A stretch of 27,919 nt of DNA, taken from positions 1 through 27,919 of the forward strand of contig SZWC01023117.1 in the NCBI GenBank assembly GCA_023375785.1, given 5' to 3'. The DNA is from Penium margaritaceum (lineage: Eukaryota; Streptophyta; Zygnematophyceae; Desmidiales; Peniaceae). Shown here piece after piece: positions 19,550 through 27,919 of the stretch (position 1 is its first letter; every line of letters begins with the position of its first letter). Made by a program: the position numbers and the translations under genes. The notes under the pieces were generated by a model that did not search any database, had not been told where the DNA came from, and saw nothing but the letters and a program-made list of their open reading frames with translations.

Positions 19550-20147
19550 CACTCCGATGGTCGAGGACAAACTGACCAACTGTCCCGCCCTGAGTGGATA
19601 TTCCTGAACCTTCTGACAGTTTCGACCACTATCACGAACCTACAAATCGAAGTATCACAAACGTTCAGTAAATGTCTCGACGCACCGAGAGAAATCTACA
19701 TGTATAAAGATGCACTCCGCATCTTCACCGTCAATTCTCCAAGACCTCTGACTTCTCGGTGGACCTTTTCAAATCCGACCACTCACAACGCGACTCTACA
19801 CGCATTGCTCGACAAACAACCCGATTGTTACATACTAGACATACACAAACAGCCCATTGCATTGCGAGGACCGCGATATTCACTCCGACAGTCGAGGGCA
19901 AACTTGCCAACTACTCCTTCCTCAGTGAATATTTTTGAACCTTCTGATAGCTTCAACCACCCTCGCAATCCTACAAACAGAAGTATCACGACCTTTCAAT
20001 CTACTTCTTGACGTATCCCGATGAATTTGGATTTGTAAAGATGCATCTCGCATCTTCACCGTTGATTCTCGAAGACTCCCGACTTCTCCGAGGACCTTCT
20101 CATATCCGACCACTCACAACGTGACTCCCCACACATCGCTCGACAAT
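19550..20147. repeat. 331-bp tandem duplication
   Basis: Two diverged copies lie head to tail: cactccga at 19550 and 19881, and gctcgacaa at 19807 and 20138, both 331 bases apart. Shared blocks include ttctgacag/ttctgatag, gaagtatcac, gatgca.ctcgcatcttcaccg and tccgaccactcacaac. Similarity also extends leftward of 19550. A 171-codon open frame (19496-20011) spans the copies without any recognisable motif and is not called a gene. The block lies upstream of the gypsy-2 remnant and might be its LTR or leader. Confidence 0.8.
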
Positions 20148-20454
20148 CGACCCAATGACCCCGACTATGCTTCATTTGTAACTCTACACTTGTAGATATA
20201 TGTTCAATCATTTAGACACTTGTCATCGAAGTACATTTATTGCTTATCATAAATTGCTCAAGTGTCCTCAATTATAAATCGCCTTTTTCCTTGCAACTTC
20301 TACCTGTGCACCATCTATGTTCTGTTTGGTGTAAAACTTGATATCATAGCGTAGCGGAACTGGAGACGCATTCCACTAGTTTATCGATCCAGATGACTGC
20401 CTCGCACAAGACATGAGCACATCCCGCACGTCAAGACTTTGTAGACTTTGCGAC
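20148..20454. other. AT-rich stretch without a gene
   Basis: No coding motif is seen in these 307 bases. A TATA-like ttataaat at about 20273 followed by a pyrimidine-rich stretch (gcctttttcc) could be an old promoter of gypsy-2. This is suggestive only. Confidence 0.4.
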
Positions 20455-20963
20455 TATGGCGTGGGGTGAGCGAGCGCAACCGACGAATAGCAACGGGTCT
20501 TTGGAGACGACTTCGGCGATAGAGGAGCAGAATTTACCGATGCACGTGAACCTTGAAGTGACAATGAATGTTGGCGCGACAGGCTTTGCGGCAGCTGGGA
20601 CTATCCCTTCGGCTTTGGCGACCAATCACCAACAACCACCAACCACCTACTCCAACAACTCAACATTGCGATGGAGGCTCTTTGCAATGCAAGCGCGCAT
20701 GAAGCGATGCTTATCAAGAGAAATCGGATGAGCGATCACGAGTTGAAAAAGCATCTCGACAAGATGCATGGTTAGGGGTTCATCCGCCCATCCACGTCAC
20801 CATGCGCTGCACAAGTACTATTCGTAAAAACTAACGCCAGCTAGATGCGGATGTGCATGGATCATCGTGCATTAAACAATGCTACCATCAAGAACCACTA
20901 TCCTCTCCTCCAAACTGCCCAACTTTCTGACCAACTCCGAGTGGCTCAAGATTTCAGCAAACT
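20455..20963 (+). pseudogene. gypsy-2 Gag remnant fused to start of RT
   Basis: The first part (from ATG 20456, about 60 codons) is unrecognised. It leads to a short helical stretch (NHLLQQLNIAMEALCNASAH) in frame 1, then RMSDHELKKHLDKM, TAG 20773, GFIRPSTSP, VLFVKTN, TAG 20842 and MRMCMDHRALNNATIKNHYPL, DQLRVAQDFSKL. These are the first RT motifs of the gypsy family. TAG 20842 sits at the conserved Trp of the GSWRMC motif, preceded by C. SPWGAP is SPCAAQ here. Protease and most of Gag are missing, so an internal deletion is inferred. Copia-3 follows at 20965. Confidence 0.85.
20959..20963 (+). other. copia-3 target site duplication, left copy
   Basis: AAACT lies one base before the LTR start and recurs directly after the 3' LTR (26597-26601). 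A 5-bp duplication is the norm for Ty1/copia integration. The single extra T at 20964 leaves the exact edge uncertain. Confidence 0.6.
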
Positions 20964-20964
20964 T

Positions 20965-21688
20965 TGTTGACATGGTGTGCCCTGTGCCATGAGTGCCGTT
21001 GATCATATTCCCTGGTTTGACCACTCAAGAGTGGTCCAATGTATCATTTGACTTTTGATTTGTAAACCTTAAATTTTCCATGCAGTATCAAGCTCTCAAT
21101 CGCTTTATTTGAGTGAGTATTCAGAAAGTTAGCCTAGCCTGAAAATCGGGTGTTGGACGGGTGGAATGTGGTACCCACCATGAGTGACGCGATAATCCAC
21201 CGCCAGTGATCCGAGTTCGTCTCCAACGCGCTCCAAACATACCAGGGGCATGAATGAAGTAACTATAAGGACCTCCTTGACTAGGATGAAAATCGTCTTG
21301 ACTTCTACGTGAGAAAAGGCGCTCCGACAAAGATATCGTCGAAGTGCCTCCAGTTGCCTAGCGAGCAAGGCAAGGTGGGCGGCTCCAGTAAGGGTTGCTT
21401 TGACGACCATAGTAGTGGCTCTACTGCTCTGATTTGGGCGGGCTTGGATGCGTCGGAAAGGTTAGATCATAGGCTATAATGATCTGATGTACTATCACTA
21501 TGCTTACTAGCAAAGACAAATTTCAATTCAGTTCTACTGAATGTGACATGTTCTGCCCACTCACATCTGTGATCATTGTGCTCCAAACTCTTCACCATTG
21601 GTGTCCATTGGCTGCCCAAACATTAGTAGCACGCATCAGTGAGATCTAGGCATTGTTGAGGATGCCTTCACACCCACTAGTGCCGACA
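20965..21688 (+). repeat. copia-3 5' LTR
   Basis: It starts TGTTGACATGGTGTGCCC and ends TGCCGACA, where the 3' copy ends TGCCAACA. It aligns along its whole length with 25894-26596. Blocks kept best in both copies are the section around ccgccagtgatccgagttcgt (about 21199) with a TATA-like ctataagg (21263-21270), and a perfect hairpin ATTCAGT-tct-ACTGAAT (21526-21542). The LTR would supply promoter, RNA start and polyadenylation signals. Confidence 0.95.
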
Positions 21689-21690
21689 AA

Positions 21691-21705
21691 GGGTTATGGG
21701 CCCAC
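21691..21705 (+). promoter_or_regulatory. copia-3 primer-binding site, initiator tRNA-Met anticodon-arm type
   Basis: GGGTTATGGGCCCAC lies two bases after the 5' LTR. It is the exact complement of the anticodon arm of plant-type initiator tRNA-Met (GUGGGCCCAUAACCC, from general knowledge), not of the tRNA 3' end that gives the usual TGGTATCAGAGC. Drosophila copia is known to prime from a 5' half of this tRNA with a similar site. The same half-tRNA priming is inferred here from position and complementarity. Confidence 0.75.
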
Positions 21706-21755
21706 GTTCCTAAAAGGACCCTAGCTCTACAACTTTCACGCTACAGCCGTGCGCC

Positions 21756-22470
21756 ATGGCAACGACCGAGCAAGAGAGCATCAGTGTCGTCTCCAGGTTT
21801 TATGGGAACGGCTTTCCTTTGAGGTCTACCTTGATGACAAGGGCCTGTTTGAGCTGTTCAACGGTAAAGAAACCACCCCTCCAGATACCGCGATGCGGGA
21901 GGAAGTGGACAAGTACAAGAAGCGCAACAAGAAGGCACTCGCTTTGTTGGTGTTAGCGCTAGCTCTGACGTAGCTCGCACTAATTCAAGGATGCACGGAG
22001 GCCGAGGAGGCCAGGAAGAATCTCTCCACCATATACCAGTCCACTAACCTTGCTAACTAGCTCTTTGTCTTCAAGAAGCTCGTCACCCTCCAAGCCAACA
22101 AACTGATTGAGTCCTTTACTGCCTAGTGCGCAGCCACCGGATGGAAGGTCGACCCTCAGCTATATGCCATGATCCTCATGCAGGCCTTGCTCGACAGTTG
22201 GAGTCCCATGATCACCGTCGTGGGCGGCTGGTCCACCGATGAGCTGAAGTACCCGAAGGTGGCTAAGTACGTCCGCAATGAATGGATGCCTCGTGGTGGA
22301 AGAGAGAGCGGGGCAACGTCAAGTTCCGCCTATGCCGTCCGCCCTCAAGGTGGAGGTGGAGAAAAGAAGAGGGAGGGTGCCAAGTAGGGCACCAAGAAAG
22401 GTGACAGCAAGGGGGAGTGCTACACGTGTGGCAAAGAAGGCCACTACGCATGCAACTGTCCCAAGAGGAA
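21756..22470 (+). pseudogene. copia-3 Gag with CCHC knuckle
   Basis: ATG at 21756 sits in a good plant context (gcgccATGGC) 50 bases after the primer site and opens MATTEQESISVVSRFYG. A frameshift near 21800 leads to frame 2: FEVYLDDKGLFELFNGKE, a helical UBN2-like stretch, then LYAMILMQALLDSWSPMI, EWMPRGGRE and the zinc knuckle CYTCGKEGHYACNC (22418-22459, CX2CX4HX4C). Stops at 21971, 22058, 22124 and 22385 are all TAG. Gag forms the particle and the knuckle binds RNA. The size and order fit the copia family. Confidence 0.9.
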
Positions 22471-22981
22471 GTTGGACCAGCTAAGGAAGGTTGGAAAGAA
22501 GGATGACCTCACAATGATGGCGAAGGAGTCCGTTGACTTGACACATCCGGGAGTCTCCGTGATTGACTCCGGATCGGGCCGCAACATGCAATACAACTGG
22601 GTGGCATTCGTCACCTATCACGCCTCAAAGCGGCAAATGACAGTGGCCAACGGAAAGATAGAGTCGGCTGCCGGTGAAGGCAATGTTCGTATCAAGATGG
22701 ATGTGGACGTGGAGGCTGTCACGAGCACAATTTATGATATGCTCCACATGCCCAAGTCTGGGGTGAATCTGCTGTCAGTCAGCCGTCTTACTGACAAGGG
22801 GCTCGAGGTGCTCTTCAACAAGAAAAAGGCCATCATCCGGAAGGAGGGAAACGGCCAGATGATTACACGCAAAAAGTGAGAGGATGAATTGTACCTTCTT
22901 CGTGCAAATATCCTTGGCATCCGGGCAGGGCCCGATGTCGCCTACCTCGCGAAGAAGGATAATGGAGACCTAGACCTATAA
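22471..22981 (+). pseudogene. copia-3 protease and pre-integrase segment
   Basis: This continues the Gag frame. The active-site motif is VIDSGSGRNM (Asp at 22565-22567; DSGA of the family is DSGS here). Downstream are MTVANG, GEGNVRIK, IYDMLHMPKSGVNLLSVSRL and VLFNKKKAIIRK, the usual path to the integrase finger. After TGA 22877 comes EDELYLLRA, and TAA 22979 falls where the LWHRRLGH motif should begin. The aspartic protease would release Gag and Pol products. Confidence 0.88.
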
Positions 22982-23954
22982 CAACGCTGTCTATGTCACA
23001 ATACTCCCTCAACTGTGAGGGATATGGCAAAGAAGGAAGTGGTGTGGGGTCTTGAGGTTAAGAGCCTTGACGCAGCTAAGAATGGCGTGTACGAGCCGTG
23101 TGGTTGGCAAGGCCACACAGCAGCCGTTCGATGGCAAAAGGACACGTGCATCGGCAAAGTTGGAGGTGGTTCACACTGACGTGTACGGGCCATTTGAGAG
23201 CTCCATTGGGGACGCTCACTACTTTGTGACCTTCATTGACGATCACAGCCGCAAGCTCTATCTCTACATCATCAAGAGGAAGAGCAACGTCTCGTCGTGC
23301 ATGCAAGAGTTTGTGGCGACAGTGGAGATACACAGAGGGTTGGAGGTGAAGGCGTTTTGGAGCGACAACAGCGGTGAGTATGAGGGATGTTCGCCATGGA
23401 TGAAGAGCAAGGGGATCACGTGGCAGAAAAATATGCCATATCTTCCGTAGCAGAACGGCATCGCAGAGAGGGCAAACCGTACCATCCTCAACATGGTCCG
23501 GTCCATGTTGAGCGGCGCCAGCCTAGTGCAGGGGTACTAGGGCGAGGCAGTACGGACAACGGCGTACATCATGAACCTAACGCGGACGAAGCCGCTAAAG
23601 GATGCAAAGTCCAAGGTGTGGAACACGTCACAAGAATTGTGGAGCGGGAGGAAGCCAATTATGGCTCACCTTTGCACGTTTGGCTGTGTTGTACATGCTG
23701 TTGTACAGGCAAGGGAGGTGCGGGGAAAACTTGACCCGCGGACTCGCCGGTGCATCTTTGTTGGGTACAAGAGTGGGAGCAATGCGTATCGGCTCTTCGA
23801 CCTACAGAGGTAGCAGATCGTGAAGAGTCACGATGTCATATTCGACGAGGATAGCCCTTGGACGGACAAGGACGCGGATCTCTCCAAGTGGGGGGAGTGC
23901 CTGCCACTCCTCAAGGGGGAGGTGCCGGAGGACGCAAAAGAGGGTGACGTCTGA
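22982..23954 (+). pseudogene. copia-3 integrase
   Basis: A decayed HHCC finger (TVRDMAKKEVVWGLEV, then CEPC-like residues across a frameshift near 23100) precedes a well-kept core in frame 3. The triad is intact: Asp in HTDVYGPF (23178-23180), Asp in WSDNSGEYEG (23364-23366) and Glu in GIAERANRT (23466-23468). TAG 23448 replaces the conserved Gln of the PQ-QNG motif. TAG 23538 replaces the Trp of FWGEAV, with C before it. The C-terminal part shows LWSGRKPIMAHLCTFGCVVH, IFVGYKSG, TAG 23811, IVKSHDVIFDED and an end at TGA 23952. Confidence 0.92.
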
Positions 23955-25130
23955 GCGGCTCCAACGGACAGGAACCATCCGGGTGATGGGGGAGCAGCTG
24001 GTTTGCTTTCAGCCGAGACGGACAATGAATTCGAAGCACCAACAGAAGTGGAGCTGAACGAGGAGGCGAGGAGTGTGCCTACATCTCCACAGTCCCTGAG
24101 AGAGGATGAACAGGACAGCGGTGGGGTGGAACCGCGAGAGGAGAGCAGTAGGAGTAGTAGCGGCAGTAGTAGGAGAAGCCTCAACAGCAGCAGCCCTGAA
24201 GAAATGGACGCGTAAGGAGGATGGCAAAACAGTACGATGCTACGCAAGGCATCTGGACTGGGTTTTCTCAAGCGTTCTTTGTGGAAGAGGAGCCTGAGAC
24301 CTTCAAGGAAGTGTTACAGCGGAAGGATGGGGCTGAGTGGGAGGGAGCTACAAAATCTGAGCTCACCTCCCATGGAGAGAATGGCGGTTGGCAACTAATT
24401 GACAGGCCGGAGGCCGCAAAAATCATTGATCCCAAGTGGATCTTCAAGAAAAAGCTCACCAAGGAGGGGAAGATGGAGCGGTATAAGGCGCGGCTGGTTG
24501 CAAAGGGGTACATCCGGCAAAAGGTTGAACTCTACGATGAGACCTTCGCACGAGTCGCAAAGTTTTCCCCCATCTGCTCCATCCTCTGATTGGCGGTGGC
24601 GCGTGATTAAGAAGTCCACCAAATGGAGGTAAAAACTGCATTCCTCAATGGTGACCTAGACAAGGACGTCCTGATGGAGGTACCAGAGGGGGTAGACGCG
24701 CCTTCGGGGAAGGTGTGTCGGCTTCGTTACGCACTTTACGGGCTTAAGCAAGGGCCACTCATGCGGTACCTAAAAATGGACGGCTTCATGGCTGAACTTG
24801 GGTTCACGTGCTGCAAATTGTATCAGTGCATTTACGTGCAGAAGCAGCCAGGGTTGCACCAGATTGTGGTCCTTTATGTGGATGACCTTATCCTTGTGTC
24901 ATCGGACATGGAGTCTTTTGTGAGCCTGAAGCGGTAGCTGGGCGGTCGGTTTAAAATGACCGACATGGATAAGCTTGAGTACGACCCCGTAGTAGCCATC
25001 AAGAGGGACCGCAAAGCACGCACACTGGAGATGGGGCAAGCAAAGTACGTGCAAGAGGTGCTTTGTCGCTACAACATGGAGGAGAGCAACTTCATCGGCA
25101 CACCCATGACCACCACATGTGAGCTAAGCT
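23955..25130 (+). pseudogene. copia-3 linker and reverse transcriptase
   Basis: A Ser/Glu-rich linker (24003-24215) shifts to frame 2 at YDATQGIWTGFSQAF. RT motifs follow: WEGATKSELTSHGENGGW, ERYKARLVAKGYI, ETFARVAKFSPI, TGA 24587, TAA 24608, EVHQMEVKTAFLNGDLDKDV, RYALYGLKQGP and VLYVDDLIL, with the catalytic Asp pair at 24881-24886. TAG 24935 falls in LKR-LGGRFKM, a site where Gln or Lys is common. The layout is as in copia-2, and the protein sequence is recognisably close to it, so the two elements are related lineages. Confidence 0.93.
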
Positions 25131-25839
25131 TAAGAATGGAACCGAGCACGGATAAGGAGAAGGAAGAGATGGCAGGTGTGCCGTACCAGACCGCTGTGGA
25201 GAGCATCATGTATGCCATGGTGGCAACGCGGCCCGACATGGCCTTCACGGATGGTCAAGGGAGCCGGTATGTTGATGACCCCAGACCGCTTCATTGGCAA
25301 GCGGTGAAGCGGATCCTCCGCTATCTCAAGGTGAAAAAACACTCGCAGCTCGTGTTTGGAGGGGGAGCGCACGACAACTCCCTCGAGTTGGTCGGCTACT
25401 CCGATGCCGACTGGGCTGGTGATTTGGATGACAGAAAGTCAACGTTGGGGTACGTGTTTGTGCTTGGTGGTGCAGTAGTTTCATGGGCAAGCAAGAAGCA
25501 AGACTGTGTGGCACTGTCCAACATTAAAGCGGAGTACATCACGCTCGCGGAAAGCGCAAAGGAGGCGGTGTGGCTGCGGCGGTTGCTAAAGGAGATCGGC
25601 GTGCCGCAAAGGAAGCCAAACATACTCAACGTTGACAGTATGAGTGCCATCAGTCTCACTCAGAACCCGTTGCTGCATAGGAGGACCATGCACATCGAGA
25701 TATGTCATCACTACGTTCGGGACTTGGTGGCAAAGGGAGATGCACTAAGCGCATGCTCGATGACGCCATCACCAAGGCACAGTCCAAGGACAGCCACAAC
25801 GCGAACTGTATGGAGCTTGGTCTGTGTTGCGAGGATTAA
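25131..25839 (+). pseudogene. copia-3 RNase H and polyprotein end
   Basis: The frame runs through PYQTAVESIMYAMVATRPDM, HWQAVKRILRYLKV, GYSDADWAGDLDDRKSTLGY, KKQDCVALSNIKAEYITLAE, EAVWLRRLLKEI, VDSMSAISLTQNPLLH and VRDLVAKGDA. Near 25735-25750 a small deletion shifts the frame. The true end is then RMLDDAITKA ... MELGLCCED with TAA at 25837-25839. An alternative reading in the old frame runs to 25870 but has no family match. This is the longest uninterrupted copia segment in the window (304 codons from 24956). Confidence 0.92.
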
Positions 25840-25879
25840 AAATGTTCCAAGTTCCAAGGACAGGGCATGAAGGCTCAGG

Positions 25880-25893
25880 TGCAAGGGGGGTAT
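25880..25893 (+). promoter_or_regulatory. copia-3 polypurine tract
   Basis: TGCAAGGGGGGTAT directly precedes the TGTTGACATGG start of the 3' LTR, 40 bases after the pol stop. It is the plus-strand primer site by position and composition. Confidence 0.7.
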
Positions 25894-26596
25894 TGTTGAC
25901 ATGGTGTGCCCCTTGCCATGAGTGCCGTTGATCATATTCCCTAGTTCGACCAATAAGGAGTGGTCGAATGTATGATCTGACTTTATATTGGAATCCTTGG
26001 ATTTTCCATGCAAGATCGAGCCTTGAATCACTCAATTTGAGTGATTATTCATAAAGATAGCCTAACCCCAAAATTGGGTGTTGGGCGGGTGGAATCTGGT
26101 ACCCGCCGTGAGTGGCAGGATAATCCACCGCCAGTGATCCGAGTTCGTCTCCAACGAGCTCCAAATGTTCCAGGAGCATGAATGAAGTAACTATAAGGAC
26201 CTCCTTGACTAGGATAAAACTCTTCTTGACTTCTGGGCGAGGAAAGGTGCTCCGACGAAGACATCGTCAAAGCGCCTCCCGTTGCTTAGCAAGTAAGGCA
26301 AGGTGGACGGCTCCACAAAGGATTACTTTGACGACCGTAGTAGGGGCTCTATTGTTCGGATTTGGGCGTTCTTGGGTTCGTTGGAAAGCTCAGATCACAG
26401 GCTTCAATGATCTGATGTATTTTTACTATGCTGGGTAGCAATAATGTGTTTTGATTCAGTTCTACTGAATGCAACGTGTTCTATCCACACACTTCCGTGG
26501 TCCTTGTGCTCTACACTCTTCACCATTGGTGTCCATTGACTACCCAAACATTGGTAAGCATCCTTTAGGGTGCCTCCACACCCACTAGTGCCAACA
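25894..26596 (+). repeat. copia-3 3' LTR
   Basis: It begins TGTTGACATGGTGTGCCCC and ends TGCCAACA, giving TGTTG...CAACA terminal inverted repeats. It pairs with the 5' LTR at 20965-21688 along its length with substitutions and small indels, and is about 21 bases shorter, partly because a segment near gtagcacgcatcagtgagatc of the 5' copy is reduced. The ATTCAGT-tct-ACTGAAT hairpin is kept at 26454-26470 and the ctataagg box near 26191-26198. Confidence 0.95.
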
Positions 26597-26601
26597 AAAC
26601 T
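26597..26601 (+). other. copia-3 target site duplication, right copy
   Basis: AAACT directly follows the CAACA end of the 3' LTR and matches 20959-20963. The gypsy-2 frame resumes at GAC 26602. Confidence 0.65.
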
Positions 26602-27000
26602 GACTTACGCAGTGGATATCACTAGATACATGTGACAGATGCCGACATCCAGAAGAGGACGTTCCGAACCCGCTATGAGCACTTTCAGCTCACGGTCATG
26701 CCATTTGGACTCACAAATACCTTGACGACATTCATGGCAGCAATCAATAACATTTTTATACCATACCTCGAAAATTTTGTTGTGGTGTATCTTGACAACA
26801 TTCTGGTGTATAGCCGCATCCCGGAGGAGCACGATGGACATCTCCGGAAAGTTCTCGAAGTTTTATAAAGAGAGAATTTTTTCTAGAAACTCTCCTATTT
26901 CGACCTCGAGTGTCGTTCGATCAAGATTTTTGGTCACGTCATCAACAAAGGATGGATCACCATAGATCCGAAAGGAAGCAGCAGTCGCTGATTGACCAAC
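26602..27000 (+). pseudogene. gypsy-2 reverse transcriptase, second half
   Basis: Frame 1 begins DLRSGYH, TAG 26623 (the family has Gln here), then DADIQKRTFRTRYEHF, LTVMPFGLTNTLTTFM, VVVYLDNILVYSR and EEHDGHLRKVLEVL. The second catalytic Asp of YLDD is Asn (26797-26799, a G to A change), so this RT is inactive even without the stops. TAA and TAG codons follow near 26866 and 26884. GHVINKGWITIDPK then matches the RT thumb/connection, and a frameshift near 26975 ends the stretch. Confidence 0.92.
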
Positions 27001-27590
27001 GCCGACCAACGTTTGAGACATTCACGTTTTTCAAGGATTCTCCAATTACTACCGGTGATTAGTACAAGACTACGCCCGATTGTCAGCACCTCTTTCCGAC
27101 CTCACTCGAAAGAAAACGAGTGGCAGTGGGGAGACAGCGAATAAGAAGCATTCACCGCTTCGCAAAATACTGTGACCTCGGTGCCAGCCCGACGATTTGT
27201 CGATCCAATGGTCGACTACGTCATGGCAATGTATGCATCAGACCGAGCCGTTGTCGCGATCCTTCTACAAGACCATGGCAACGGTGAACAACCGGTCGCC
27301 TACATGTCTCAATAAGTACGAGGACGGGAACTCAACTACGTAGTCCACGAAAAGGAGATGGTTGCGACCGTGCACGCGTTCAAGACGTGGTGATGCTATC
27401 TAGAGTGTCGCGGATGCATCGTGCGTACGGACTATCACCCGTTAAAGTATTTGACGATGTAGCCGAATCTCAACCGGAGTTAAACGTGATGGATGGAGTT
27501 CCTTGAGTCTGGGTTTGAGTACGAAATCGAGTACCGACCAGGCAAAATCAATCCGGCAGACGCACTCAGCCGCTGACCAGATTTACTGAC
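27001..27590 (+). pseudogene. gypsy-2 RT connection and RNase H
   Basis: Recognisable steps are the SNYYR...VQDYARLSAPLSDLTRK stretch (frame 2, with TGA codons at Arg and Trp sites), ENEWQWGDSE (frame 1), VMAMYASDRAVVAILLQDHG, QPVAYMSQ, ELNYVVHEKEMVATVHAFK, CIVRTDYHPLKYLTM, then TAG 27460, PNLNRS, TAA, TGA and WMEFLESGFEYEIEYRPGK, INPADALSR and a TGA. The Asp of the TDAS RNase H motif is Tyr. Stops lie where Gln (CAG, CAA) or Arg (CGA) would be expected, which is C to T decay. Confidence 0.88.
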
Positions 27591-27919
27591 CGACATGGCA
27601 ACCCTACAACTACACCGAGACCTCTTACTCAAACGATTGTTTACACGAGGCTACGACCAGCACGATGGATACGATAAAACCAAGTTCTGGTTCGACGCAC
27701 CCTACTGGCGACGACGCTCTACTCGCTAAGTGGTCGTTCCCCCAGGCGACGAATTTCGCCATATGCTCCTCAAGGAGTGCCACGACACCGGTCCAGGTGG
27801 GCACTTTGGAGAAGACAAGACACTGAAGAAGCTGGCAAAAAAATATTGGTGGGACACAATGCAATCCGACATGGCCAACTTTTGCAAAACCTGCGACACC
27901 TCTCTGCGACAAAAATCTC
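27591..27919 (+). pseudogene. gypsy-2 integrase zinc finger, cut by window end
   Basis: After the RNase H end the frame gives LQLHRDLLLKRLFTRGYD, FWFDAPYWRRR, TAA 27727, VVVPPGDEFRHMLLKECHD and GGHFGEDKTLKKLAKKYWW, then FCKTCDTS. The His pair (CHD...GGHFG) and Cys pair (CKTC) are the gypsy HHCC finger, which helps position the integrase on the cDNA ends. The DDE core would lie beyond 27919. Confidence 0.88.

Larger units (their letters stand above)
20965..26596 (+). mobile_element. copia-3: full-length Ty1/copia element nested in gypsy-2
   Basis: This 5.6-kb element has two LTRs (724 and 703 bp, both TGTTG...), a primer-binding site, Gag, protease, integrase, RT, RNase H and a polypurine tract, all in copia order. 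It sits inside the RT of gypsy-2 and is flanked by AAACT. The LTR pair has diverged visibly (by eye roughly 10-20 percent, with indels), so the insertion is old, and the gypsy-2 insertion is older still. The coding region has about eight TAG, three TGA, three TAA and several frameshifts. Confidence 0.95.
20455..27919 (+). mobile_element. gypsy-2, interrupted by copia-3, running off the window
   Basis: A second Ty3/gypsy element is split in two. The left part (to 20963) ends inside RT at ...QDFSKL, and the right part (from 26602) resumes with DLRSGYH, the next residues of the same family motif. RNase H and the integrase finger follow and the window ends inside the integrase. The sequence between the parts is the complete copia-3. 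The left part goes almost directly from Gag-like sequence to RT, so protease is deleted. Confidence 0.9.

Noticed and set aside
19496..20011. A 171-codon open frame starting with ATG
   Set aside because: It spans two copies of the 331-bp tandem repeat, has no recognisable motif, and the second repeat copy does not keep the same frame content.
25710..25870. The open frame to 25870 as the true copia-3 C-terminus
   Set aside because: Family residues (MLxDAxTKA ... MELGL) are in another frame that stops at 25839, so a small deletion near 25740 is the better reading.

Overview
The window is a stack of decayed LTR retrotransposons from a nuclear genome, most likely a plant or streptophyte alga. 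Plant-like signs are several Ty1/copia and Ty3/gypsy lineages side by side, a primer-binding site complementary to the anticodon arm of plant-type initiator tRNA-Met, and in-frame stops strongly skewed to TAG at sites where conserved Gln (CAG) or Trp (TGG preceded by C) is expected, as CHG cytosine methylation and deamination would give. I see no host gene, rRNA, tRNA or CRISPR array, so the species cannot be named.

Layout. 1-56 is a TG microsatellite. 53-3471 (minus) is copia-1, truncated at its 5' side, with integrase, reverse transcriptase, RNase H, polypurine tract and one LTR. 3472-5082 has no recognisable gene but carries a 245-bp tandem duplication. 5083-14528 (plus) is gypsy-1, a long element with a Pro/Gln-rich Gag extension, capsid and zinc knuckle, protease, reverse transcriptase and RNase H. 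Where an integrase is expected it instead has a second protease module, then a Pro/Thr-rich linker, an unrecognised helical domain and a long Ala/Glu-rich coiled-coil region. 14529-about 19495 (plus) is copia-2, missing its 5' LTR and Gag and split by an 885-bp GGATCC-rich non-autonomous insertion (14801-15685). 19550-20147 is a 331-bp tandem duplication. 20455-27919 (plus) is gypsy-2, whose reverse transcriptase is interrupted by the complete copia-3 element (20965-26596, both LTRs).

Every coding region is broken by stops and frameshifts; none looks able to make a full protein in the standard code. The parts are annotated as pseudogenes of gag and pol. The most unusual items are the gypsy-1 domain order (PR-RT-RH-PR-like-coiled coil, no integrase seen), the TAG-biased decay, the half-tRNA-type primer site of copia-3, and the GGATCC-rich insertion whose removal restores the copia-2 frame.

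All frame paths were traced by eye and stop counts are hand counts. No alignment or database search was run.
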